A stretch of DNA of 64,000 bases from Portulaca oleracea (Eukaryota > Streptophyta > Magnoliopsida > Caryophyllales > Portulacaceae): the NCBI GenBank assembly GCA_029582165.1, contig CM055891.1, positions 32,404,832 through 32,468,831 of the forward strand. The letters run 5' to 3'. Shown in pieces: positions 1 through 10,700 of the stretch. Position 1 is the first letter of the stretch. Each line of letters opens with the position of its first letter. Both the position numbers and the translations under genes were made by a program. Under the pieces are notes generated by a model that saw nothing but the letters and a program-made list of their open reading frames with translations, was not told where the DNA came from and made no database searches.

Positions 1-309
1 GGACACAAATATACTGAATTTTTGGGGTATTGGACAGTAATACAATGAACTTTGACTCTGGACAATATTACATCAGATTTAAAAAGTGTTGACAATAACG
101 ACTCATAACATTCCGGCGCGATCGACTTGGTGGCAATCCTATGTGGTCCGCCTGCCACGTAGGATCACCGTCAAGTTAGCCACCGTCGGAATCTTTGCGG
201 GTGTACTATTGTCCAACACCCCCTAAAGTATAATGTATTATTGTCCAAGGTCACAATTCGGTGTATTATTGTCCAATACCATAAAAATTCAGTATATTAA
301 CATCCAAAT
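1..309. mobile_element. MITE with long terminal inverted repeats (MULE-like), possibly clipped by the window edge
   Basis: Positions 1 to about 85 and the reverse complement of about 213-309 align over most of their length. Both arms carry several short direct repeats built on TTGGACARTAATACA. The centre (about 110-200) is GC-richer and non-repetitive. Long inverted ends around a short non-coding core fit a Mutator-like MITE or foldback element. No target duplication can be tested because the left end coincides with the window edge. Confidence 0.6.
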
Positions 310-865
310 TTTTTTTTAATTAAAATGTGATAAATTATAGTAAGATATAGAAAAAAAAAATAGGATCTAATATTTCTATTAAAAAAAAACGATAAAGACA
401 TAAAAGTAGAAGTAGTTGGATAGTTCTCTGAATGTGGGCTAAACAGGAGGGGGGGAGTCTATGTGGTTTGACACACCGTTGATACATATGCATGGTAAAC
501 CAGCAAAAATTGCCGTCAAAGAGGAATAACAGATGAAATAGTATACACATGTACATCCTTTCCATGCACATTTGATATTTCCTCTATATGTTGTAGACTT
601 TTTTTTTAAACCCATATGTTGTTGACTTGTATTATTTTTAAACGATTATTTATATTATCACACCGCACTTTCAGAGAAATGTAGTTCAGAATTTTGGGAA
701 TTTTGTTTTTTCGTAGCATGCAAGTGAGTGACGAAGACGTTTAAAAACTTCACAGTAATTTGCGCCATTCAATGATCCTCGCAGCTTATCGTTAATGCCC
801 ACTACGGGAGAGGTGTCATTATTGACTTTACAAAAGATTGATAAAAAATGGAAGAAATACTACTA
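310..865. other. AT-rich intergenic DNA with no recognised gene
   Basis: Homopolymer A and T runs and low-complexity sequence fill this stretch. The longest open frame (335-571, minus) is hydrophobic with no recognisable motif, and I do not call it a gene. Confidence 0.5.
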
Positions 866-1387
866 CTACCTTCGTCCCATTTTATTTGTCCATTTATCTA
901 ATTTTAGAAGACCAATGTGTATTGAAAATTGATGTAAAAAGTTTGTAATTTATCCAAACTACCCCTACTTTGATACTCCCTCCATTCCTCAATATCTGTC
1001 ACTTTAATCAATTTTCTGTTTTCCACAATATCTGTCACTTTACAATTTCAGTACAACATTAATGAGAATTTTTCAAATTTACTTCTTATTTTTATAATTC
1101 CCAATACAATTATATGATTAAAATAGAAACTTAATTCTTACTTTTACTATTTCCAATACAATTATCATTTTCAATACTATTTTCTTGAAATCTTCCCAAA
1201 ACTCCAAAGTGACAATTATTAAGGAATGGAAGGAGTAGAAGATAATAGTTGTTGAAATTGTAAAAAGTGATAAATGAATCTATTAAGTAGGGGTAGAAAA
1301 TGAATTACAGTTATTGAGATCAGAATGAGATAAATATTTTATTACAAATGGAGTTCTAAAAAGGACAAATATTTTGATTTGAGTAGT
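866..1387. mobile_element. Stowaway-type MITE carrying a nested second MITE
   Basis: The outer ends read CTACCTTCGTCCCATTTT on the left and, inverted, an imperfect match near 1350-1387. At 976-1235 a complete second element begins CTCCCTCCATTCC and ends GGAATGGAAGGAG, flanked by TA on both sides (974-975 and 1236-1237). The nested element is related to the one at 23399-23648. TA duplication and CTCCCTCC ends are hallmarks of Stowaway (Tc1/mariner) MITEs. Confidence 0.7.
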
Positions 1388-1979
1388 ATATTTTACGTAT
1401 TGAATCCCAAGTAATAAAAAACAATACTCTGTCTATTCCATATTAATTATCATCTTTGAAAATTAAACTTTAAATTTTTTATTTTCCCAAAAAATCCAAT
1501 TTTTACTTGTTTTAGAAAATATTTATTCATCCACTAACTTATTTATCATAAATTATTAAATTTATTCCTACTGTAGACTAACTTAACCTTACATTTTCTG
1601 ACTGTATACAGATAACAACCCCTTGGAGGTGTTAAACGTGAATTTTTGTGCAGTCAGTGATGGGAAATACAGACACTAATGAGGATGTAGAAAGTGACTT
1701 TCCAAGGATAAAATTGACTTGAAAAAAAATAATGAAATTAGACATTTTACGATGATGTCATTGTGATGTCACACTTCTGTCATCATTCTTATGTGTGCGT
1801 AAACTCTGACCTGTATAATTCGACAATCCACAATCGATGATCTACGTAAAAGGTACTGCTTTTTTCCTGTAATCAAAGTAGTACTACGTATCATTATGAA
1901 ACTTATTTGTCCTGTAGACTTTTTACTCAAAAATAATTAATTGTAATTGTAATTTGTGGATAATTATATTACTAAAACT
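1388..1979. other. Intergenic DNA with partial MITE ends only
   Basis: A single degenerate Stowaway-like end is visible near 1427-1460. No matching partner, gene or RNA is seen. Confidence 0.4.
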
Positions 1980-2351
1980 GTGTGTATTATCAATCATTTT
2001 TTCCAATCAATTTAAAATGATTGTAAAAATCAATCATTTTAGCAATTATTTCATATTTCAATTATTTTGCCAAAAAATTAGTGGAAAAAAGGGTTGAAAA
2101 TTCCAACCAATTTTGCTAAAATTAGTTGAAAACTTTTCCTACTATCATTTTTCCTACTATTTGAAATTCATGGAAAAATGGTTAGTAATCCAACTATTTT
2201 TCCAACCATTTTAGCAAAAGTGGTTGAAATTTCCAACCATTTTTCCCACTAAATTTTTTGAAAAATAGTTGGAATATGAAATAGTTGCTAAAATGGTTGG
2301 TTTTTCCAACCATTTTAAATTGTTTGGAAAAAAGTGGTTGATAATACACAT
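1980..2351. mobile_element. Foldback element: near-continuous 370-bp palindrome
   Basis: The left half starting TGTGTATTATCAA pairs almost completely with the right half ending TTGATAATACACA. Internal subrepeats of the type CCAACCATTTTAGCA occur in both orientations. There is almost no unpaired core, so a transcript would fold into one long imperfect hairpin of about 170 pairs. It resembles foldback MITEs that give rise to small RNAs, but transcription is not shown. Confidence 0.7.
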
Positions 2352-3461
2352 ATTTTTAGTTATGTAAATAGTTAAATTTAATTAAAGTGTCAATTAATTT
2401 GGGACGGAAGCTAATGTTTGTTGATTCTTCAATGTGCATAGGTGCACCTGCAAGGCTATGACTATGGAGGACTCTATAAGATGTAATGTTGAGCCCTAAT
2501 AATTAATATAATTTTTTTATAAGATTAATCTAGCCAACCTAAATGTTACAAATAAAATTCACTTAATGTAGAGCAACCCCTCCCTCAAAATAAATAAATA
2601 AATAAATAAATACAGAAATCAATCAATCATGTGAACCTAAGGCTACAAGCAAGATAAAATTAATTTACTTTATCTCCAATTGATTTTTTTTATTTTTTTT
2701 AAGAGAAGGGTAGTTAAGGCACATTTATTGATTTTTTAAAATGAGGTTTATTCAAAAGGCAAAATTGTCTATGATTACATCAATTTTAGTCAAATTATGA
2801 GCTGCTTCATTCCCCTCCCTTTTAATATGCAAGTGAGAACAAGCAGTTTGTCTAGGTTAACATCGAGCTTCAAGATGTCTTCTGCCAGATAATCGAAGGT
2901 ACTCAAACTTATTTCCGTTTTCTTGAACCTTGATGCATTTGTTAATACAACCTTTTACTCGATAACTATACGTACATAAATTATTGCGAACATATATAAT
3001 ACATATTCGATCGTACACACGTGATTTATTTCATATAACTACAAAATAACCAATCATCGTAATACAATAACAAATCTTATCAACATTCAACCATTCTCAA
3101 TTACCTTATCTAAAAGTAATATCGTATAAAATTTCATAATTATAATTTCATAATAAGAAAGAATATAATGTTTCTTTTAGTATTTGATTCTTGCTTTGTG
3201 GCTTTGTGCTACTTCCATAATTGCATTTCCTACACCATCTTTCTCTCATCTTCTACTACTATATTTATGACTGTGTCTTTTTCTTTGATAAGATTTCTAG
3301 TTGGGAAGAGATGACTTATAGATATATAATCATATGTAGGTGGACTATCTTTTTTGCAATAATGTAGTTCCTTCTAGAAAGCATGTAGGGTGGGGCTAAA
3401 CTACAAACAATTCTTACTAAGAATCCAAGTTGTTATAAGATATTCTTTTGACTATAATTTA
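2352..3461. other. AT-rich intergenic DNA, no gene seen
   Basis: It contains a short AAAT-type microsatellite near 2586-2612 and no frame with recognisable protein motifs. Confidence 0.4.
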
Positions 3462-3754
3462 GGCCTTTTTCTTTTATACGACTAGCTGACTGCGGTGTTA
3501 CAACACACCGCACTTTGTTAAAACCTACCACAACATACCAATTCACCACAATTTATCATAACCCACCACGATTAACTTTTTCACATTTACCAATACAATT
3601 TACATTTATAAAAAACAAAACCCACCACAACTTACTAATAACCCATCACAATCCACCATGATTCCACCACACCCACCACAATTCCACCACACCGCACCGC
3701 CATATAAAAGAACAAGGCCACAGTGCAACAAACCGTATAAAAGAACATGGCCAC
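3462..3754. mobile_element. PIF/Harbinger-type MITE, family H (copy 1)
   Basis: The left end is GGCCTTTTTCTTTTATACG. The right end is the inverted ATAAAAGAACAAGGCC at about 3704-3719, followed by a second copy of that end finishing at 3754. The interior is packed with ACCACA and CACCGCA tracts, which are diagnostic of this family in the window. The TTA flank is present on the left only. Confidence 0.6.
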
Positions 3755-4478
3755 AGTACAAATAACCGTATCATATAGTTGATTATATTACCCAATATTC
3801 TTCCACGCTTTATCACACTTTATCACAATTATTATCAATATATCTCCTAACTTATGTCTCTCCTCCCTTTTCTCTTATATTTTTCATATTCTCTTTTTTC
3901 ATAGAGAGCCGATCCTTTTTTTTAGAGTACATCCAATTTATCAATCTCCATTTAAAATTATTTTTTGCATAAAATTAGAATATACATAATATAGCCACTA
4001 TTGAAATCACTAAACTTAAATCTTCTAATTAGGACACTACATTTGACCTACCACTAATGATTCTTAGCAAGAATCAAATTAAGTTTATCCCAAATATGTT
4101 CCCTTCAAACTATAGTTTACTAGAAAAGTACACTTGTGTGTGTACTAAATTAGATGCCCAATTAATAACAAATTAATAATTAAAGAAAAACATACATAAA
4201 GTAAAATCACTAATAAAAAAATTTATGGCTCTCCATTTTAATAAATTCATCAAATTAACTCCATATTTGAACAAACATTGTTTAATAATATGGTTGGCTA
4301 ATTACTAGGAGAATATACTTCTAAATGCTAACCAGCCACCAATCACCCCTTTATTAGGGGTCCATTTTATAATTTTAAAAACCAAGTTGGCTGTTTGAAG
4401 TCATTAGCTGGTAGCCTAATAGTAGGTTTGGTATTTACTAGTACTATTTTAGTGTGTTAGAACATTTATTTATAAGTT

Positions 4479-4704
4479 TAGTTATTTTTTATTTTTAATT
4501 TTTTTTAACCCACAGGTAAGGCGCTCCAATTTATTAGACCCCTATCAGTTCAAGCAGACGGGGAACGCTGAATGTCAATGGCCCAAAGTCGGGCCAAAAC
4601 TCCTCGATCGAATAGGCAAAGGAGAAATACCCCAGTTAAAATTTGAACCTTAGACGGTAGAGATAGGAAGTGAACCTCTTGTCACTCAGGAAAGAGATAA
4701 TTGA
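4479..4704 (-). mobile_element. SINE-like retroposon with poly(A) tail and 16-bp target duplication
   Basis: Flanking copies CATTTATTTATAAGTT (4463-4478) and CATTTATTTGTAAGTT (4705-4720) differ at one base. The insert is on the minus strand: its A-rich tail appears as the T-rich run at about 4484-4507, and a GGTTCAAATTT motif like a pol III B box lies near the other end. tRNA-derived SINEs have this layout. The 5' head is not clearly tRNA-like. Confidence 0.65.
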
Positions 4705-4872
4705 CATTTATTTGTAAGTTAACTGCTTTGTTTAATTAAAAATCTAACACGGTGTTAGTCAAGAAGTCAGTTTGAATTATTTTCAATCACTCACATATGC
4801 ATACAGATTAATTGAAGTCAAAATCCCTATAGAATTTATATTGATCAATGAGGAGCCCTATACATGTCATTT

Positions 4873-5007
4873 TGGGTTTGGGCTAATCTAAATTTTTTCA
4901 AGTGCTCCTTTATCCATTTCTACACTTTGAGGAGGGGTCACTTTATCCACAAAGCTATCTCCTTTAAGACTTTTGGGTTTGGGCTAATCTAAATTTTTTC
5001 AAGTGCT
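4873..5007. repeat. Direct repeat of about 35 bp, spaced 100 bp
   Basis: A block beginning TTTTGGGTTTGGGCTAATCT and ending CAAGTGCTC occurs near 4873-4907 and again near 4972-5008. The sequence between holds an unrelated short tract. Confidence 0.6.
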
Positions 5008-5248
5008 CAACTTTTTGGCATCAATTATTCACATTGATTATCTACCACAAAGTCATACCATTACATAAAGTTACAAACACTACATATGTGTGTTTCAAAA
5101 GGTGGGGGGCACTTTTGTTTGGGTTGTCCATCATTATCTTTACTTATCAATTCATTATTCAACACTCATTAACTTTTATCAATGTTTAACAACTCTTATC
5201 ACCAACACACCATCATGTTTTCACTTTGCCCACCTCCAACACGTTGCT

Positions 5249-5542
5249 CCTTCCGTTTCTTTTATACGATGCGATGTGGTGTGGTAATGGTACATGCGGT
5301 GCGGTAGAATTTGAAAAAGTGTGGTGAAATGCAGTGGGTTGTGGTGAGTTATGGTAGCCTGATAGGTGGGGTAAGTGAGGAGAGATAATGTAAAAAGTAG
5401 AAGAGAAAAGTGAAGAGAGAAAAATTAAAAGATATTTTGGTAATAATTGTGGTGAAGTGTGGTGAAATGTGGTAGAATATTGAGTAGTGCGGTGTGGTGC
5501 GATATATTTGCACCGCAAGTTACTGCGTAAAAGAACGAGGCC
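5249..5542. mobile_element. PIF/Harbinger-type MITE, family H (copy 2)
   Basis: The right end AAAAGAACGAGGCC is followed by TTA. The left end is degenerate (CCGTTTCTTTTATACGATGCG). The interior consists of GTGGTG and GTGCGGTG tracts. Short open frames here are products of the repeats. Confidence 0.6.
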
Positions 5543-6779
5543 TTATTTAATTACTCCCGCTGCTTATTAATATTTGTCTTTTTTTGACTATTCATTGTCT
5601 TTAATGCAGGACTTTGATATCATCTTCAAACAATATGTTTTAAAAAAATTATAAAATTATATTTTTATGGGAGGGTTGGGGATTGAGAATGAGAATACGA
5701 AAACTAGTAGTACAATCCATATATTTGTTTTATAGTAATTGTAAATATGGTGGGATGACAATGAAATCGAGTTCTGAACTCTCACCAATCTATTACCAGC
5801 AGAAGGTGATATCTGTAACGGATCCAAACATTGAAGTTAGGAGTGTTTACATAATAATAACTATCATCATATACATTTAAAAGAGATAATATTCTCAATG
5901 TGTAATAACCTATTTATTTATTGATAGTTGCACTGTTGTATTAAATAGGATATCATTACTAATATTTTAGATCTTCTTTTTAGGGTGTTCACTTAACATA
6001 AATATTTTTCTGGAATTGGTGTCCATGTACATGTACACCCATGATGCTAAGACAAATCCGTCCACGGTGATAGTTCGTATTGAAAATTATCAACCAATAT
6101 TAAATACCAATATTATCCTTATACTTACGTAATATCAATTTATTACCAATACTACCTTATCCCATTTAAATTAATCAAACATATTTTAGTAAAAATATAT
6201 TTATTCCTAATCCTACTCTTATTTCTATTTTGAATCATCATGCAATAAAGAAAAAAGCTATAAATTTACAAACATATTTATAATTCTATTCTCATTATAA
6301 ATTCTCATTCCTATTCTTATTGTAAATTCCTATTTTCATTCTCATTAAATATCTAACGGGCTGTAATAGAAAGGGTAAAGGGGATTGACTGGTTGAGCAT
6401 CATCGGTTAGATGGTCTTCAACTGTAAATCTACAATTAAACGATGGTGGGCTATTGACTAATGTAAAGTGGGTTTATACATATTCGGACTTCTAAGGCCC
6501 AATTAAAATTGGGCTTTATCGAGATCTAGCTGAAATATGGGTTGGGCTCAGATTAATGTTGGATTCGATATGTTACATGGTAAGCCCAATTTCTTCAAAT
6601 GAAATTATGCTAAATTTGTCATCCTTTTTTGTCTTCCCCTCCTCTTAACTAGGATTATTATTGTTGTTGTTCTTATTATTCTTATAACGTGTATTTGAAA
6701 CATACTTTTGTTTGTCAATTATAATCATCAATCTTCACACTCACAAAAAGGAAAACAATATTCACAATTCGTAGCTTAA
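5543..6779. other. AT-rich intergenic DNA, no gene seen
   Basis: No coding or RNA signature is recognised. The last 80 bases are the left part of a locally duplicated segment described at 6695-7480. Confidence 0.4.
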
Positions 6780-7480
6780 GGCCCCATTCTTTTGTGCCGT
6801 AGGTAATATGCGGGTATGGCGCAGTGTGGTGAAATTGCGGAAAGTGCGGTAACGCGTGAAATGAGATGGTAAAATTTGTGGAAAATATGGTTGATGTGGT
6901 AGGTGAGGAGAGAAAATGTGAAAAGTAAAGAAAAAAAGTAAAGAGAAAGAAAAATGAGAAGATATATTGACAATAATTGTGATAAAGTATAGTGAATTGT
7001 GGAAGAATATTGAGTAGTATAGTGAGTTGTGGTAACGCACCACACCATTTCGTATAAAAGAACATGGCCTAAGATAAAATGCAAAAGGGCTAACATTGAC
7101 ATTTTCTCATTAAAAGACCCTATACAGCTTACTCTCAAATGGAAAATTACACAATATCGTATTTCTTATTTCTCATTAAAAGACCCTATACAGCTTATTC
7201 ATTGTTCTATCTATTCATCTTACTAACAACATTTTCGACATATGTATGATTTACTTACACTCCATGCAATATATATGCAATGCACGAATATAATGACTAG
7301 TTATTATCATATACTTGAATTTGAAACATATTTTTGCCAATTATAATCATCAATTTACACAGAAACGAAAGTAATATTCGCAATTTGTAACGAAAGAGGG
7401 AGTGCCAAGGGGCTAACATTGCCATTTTCTCATAACAATTACCCTGCACAATTCACTCTAAAATGGAAAAATACACAATA
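6695..7480. repeat. Local segmental duplication, one copy interrupted by a MITE
   Basis: The segment at about 6695-6776 plus 7073-7150 is repeated at about 7312-7480. Shared blocks include AATTATAATCATCAAT and GGGCTAACATTG. The first copy is interrupted by the family H MITE at 6780-7069 and the second copy is not. A further 57-bp tandem repeat (TTAAAAGACCCTATACAGCTTA near 7112 and 7168) lies between them. Confidence 0.65.
6780..7069. mobile_element. PIF/Harbinger-type MITE, family H (copy 3) with TAA duplication
   Basis: The ends are GGCCCCATTCTTTTGTG and, inverted, TATAAAAGAACATGGCC. TAA occurs directly before (6777-6779) and after (7070-7072). The interior shows the GTGGTG/GCGGT tracts of the family. 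A related unoccupied site at about 7312-7420 supports the insertion. Confidence 0.75.
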
Positions 7481-7761
7481 TCCTTAAGCTAGGGCCTAGG
7501 AGTAGTGGATTTTTTTTATAAAAAAAGAAAAGAAAAGAAAAGAAAACCCCTAAAACTGAACACTTTCAGTGCAGAAACACATTTTAAGGGAAATGCCTAA
7601 TAAAAATACCTTCACTAAGTCCCTTTTATGCTAGGCCAAAAATCAAACTATACCATCATAAATAAAAAATATACTAAAATGTTACAAGCTAAAGCTCCAA
7701 CATAGGAAAATTTGAGTCGATATCTGACAAGTACAACTGATCAACGAAGAGCTCAAAGTCA

Positions 7762-10700
7762 TCACCCTATAGGAAAATCCGGGTCAATATCGGGCAAGTG
7801 AACAAAGAACTCAAAATCACCACCCATAGGCGAGTTGGTGACCGAGTTGGGACCCGAGATTGTCCCATTTAGGTCCGACTCTGAAGTTTGGACATTCAAT
7901 CCGGCCCCAGGCCCAATAGGCGAGAAATGGTTGGACTCGGAGTTTTCGGGGGACCCAAAATTAAGGTTGTAATCCCATGTGAAGTCGTCAGTGGGCCCAA
8001 ACTCCAACAGGGCCGGGGTGAATGAAAATGATCGAAAGAGTTGGGCCGGGGTTTCATCCTCGGTTGGTTCGACCTTCAATTCCCCATCGTGATCCAGGCC
8101 CAAATATACCTCCGGTTCGGGTGAGTGGCCCATTTGGTGTTGGGCCTGTGGGCTTAGTGGGGATTGTCGTTTGGGCTCAATTTTGATTAGGGCCTGCTTG
8201 TTGGGCCTAGATTGGCCCCCCGGAGAGCAAGTGTGCTCGCCACGATAGGTTATGTGAAAAAGGAATGGGTCGTCGTCGGAGCGTTGGACTTGCTTCGTGG
8301 CCATACACCCTTGGGTAGGACGATGGGTGCATCTATAATATCCCCTGTAAAATTTCAACATATTTGTATTGTTAATATCATATGAACCATTGGACTTTTT
8401 AACATTAATCATAATATTTAATTTAAATTTGTTGGAAAATCTTATAGATGATGGTAATTAATGACAATAATCTCAATATGAGTATGACTTTTTAGGGGTT
8501 TGAATAGATTTAGATCATATGAGCATTCGACAAATATTGTCTATTCATAAAGAGCGCGATGTTTGATAATGAAATTTGTCTATCGCAATGATTCTGTTTT
8601 TCTTTTAAAGTACTAATCAACTTGCATAAATTTGGTAACTTTTTGTGTTTACATATTTGCCAATAAAATATTGTTTAAGATATACTTTCATATTTATGAA
8701 AATGATAACATTTCTTTAGTCCAAACCCAAATACTTTAGAGTGATAACTATTATCGATATTAATTTGAAGTTGAAAAAAGAAACGAATCCTGACCTACGT
8801 TACCAATAAACAGTCACATTTTCTTTTCAATATTTAGTAATCTAGCTTTAATCTTTAATATTGTACTTATTGTTTTATTTTATACAATGATATTTTAGCA
8901 TTTATGTATAATACAAAAAACATTGTTGATTATCTCATTACACTTGTTTTTTAGTTAAAAAAAATACTTAAATATGATCATTTCTTGTTGTCACCATGGT
9001 TTGAGAAAAAATTGACACATGACTAATTTTACCTTGAAAACATTATTCTTCATTTATATTTTCGGAAAAAAAAAAGAGGAAGAAATAGCCAAGTTGATTT
9101 GATTGCGCTATGTATACTTGCATCATTGGCTTAAAATTTACAAATACTAGTAATAAATGTGTGACCAACTTTTGGTGATGTGATCCCCACAAAACTAAAA
9201 CAATAAAAACAATTAGACACTTTGTACCATTTCTCTTAATGCTTTGCCAACCTACCCCACCTTCACTTTTTTAATGCTTCAAAATTCATGCTCTAAAATT
9301 TAAATACTAATATGGAGTAGTACTATAATATATTTTACTCAGATGTTGTATAAGACTAATATTAAGACTAAAATATTAAAAATATATAAAAAAATACTCC
9401 TTCTTTCCTTATTAATTGTCATAATAATGTCTTCAATATCACTCTTTCATTGATATATTTTGACATAATATATTATTAACAATTGCAATATTATACTTTT
9501 ATAATAGTATTTTTCGTTACAAATATAATAGCATCAATTTCATATAACAATTCATTATATATATTGACAAATTTATGGTTATAATTTTTGAAATTTGATT
9601 GTATGTATTTTTTTAATTTTTTTTTTTTTACAAAGGTAAGCAAAGAGGACAACAGGCTATCGACGTCTTCTCACAAGAATCGGCATGTCCTATCCAACTC
9701 GACAAATTGGTGTAAAATAGGATTATTTAGAATAGTCTCACTACCCGCTGCCCCATGGATATGACCTTGATTGTATTTACATGATTGTATGTATGATAAT
9801 TAGGTTTTAGACAGTGACAATTCTAAGAAGCCGTCCAAAACCATAGGAATGGGACCCAGTTGTTATTAAGACAAATGGCGAACGGTAAAATATCAACTTT
9901 GTTTCTTTTTTATTTTCCTTTATGATAGAAATTGATTGTAGGCATTTATAACTTTGTAGTTCAGTTGAAATATAATTCAACGTGTTGTTGATAAAACTCG
10001 ACATGAACAAAGAGTACTTATACCTCATTGGATAAGTGTTATTTTCGAAAAAAAAGAAGAAGCTTGAGGGAAAAAATAACAATTATAGATATCTATTTTG
10101 TCATTATATATTTATTCACTCTTTGATCGCGCTAAGAAATTATCAGAGTGAAATTACAAATCATACATTAGAATAAATTAAAAGAATACCTATAAATTTA
10201 TAGTAATACTAATTACCTAGTTAATCACAAAGGACACAATCCTTATCTATCTGTCTATTGGTATAATTTCCAAAATTACAACGTAGCAGCTAGTTAATTC
10301 CTTCATTCTCTAATACTTGTTACTTCTCACCTTTTACGTTTTGTAATAGTAGTTCTAGCTATAATTAACATTCTAACAATAATCGAAAAGATTTAAAATG
10401 TCACATTTTCATAAAAATATTTTCGCTGTAAATCTAATTCTAGTATTTTTCATTTGATGATGTTAAAATCCTATCAATCAAAATTTTCAAAAATTATATG
10501 CACACACAAATTATGGCCAAAAATATTTAAAAAAAATAGGAGTATTATAGTTAAATTAAATTCTATATATATTTACAACTTGACATGCAAATACTATAGT
10601 ACATCAAGTTGAAAGAATAGATGTACTAGTAATTAATAAGTGTAGGGAATCCCTATGTATGCCTCCAAAGCATACAAACAAACACTACTTTTATAATTTG

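Noticed and set aside
5213..5518. His/Pro/Ser-rich minus-strand frame
   Set aside because: It is a translation of the GTGGTG tracts of a family H MITE.
6715..7138. Three overlapping minus-strand frames of about 100 codons
   Set aside because: All lie inside or across the MITE at 6780-7069 and reflect its skewed composition.
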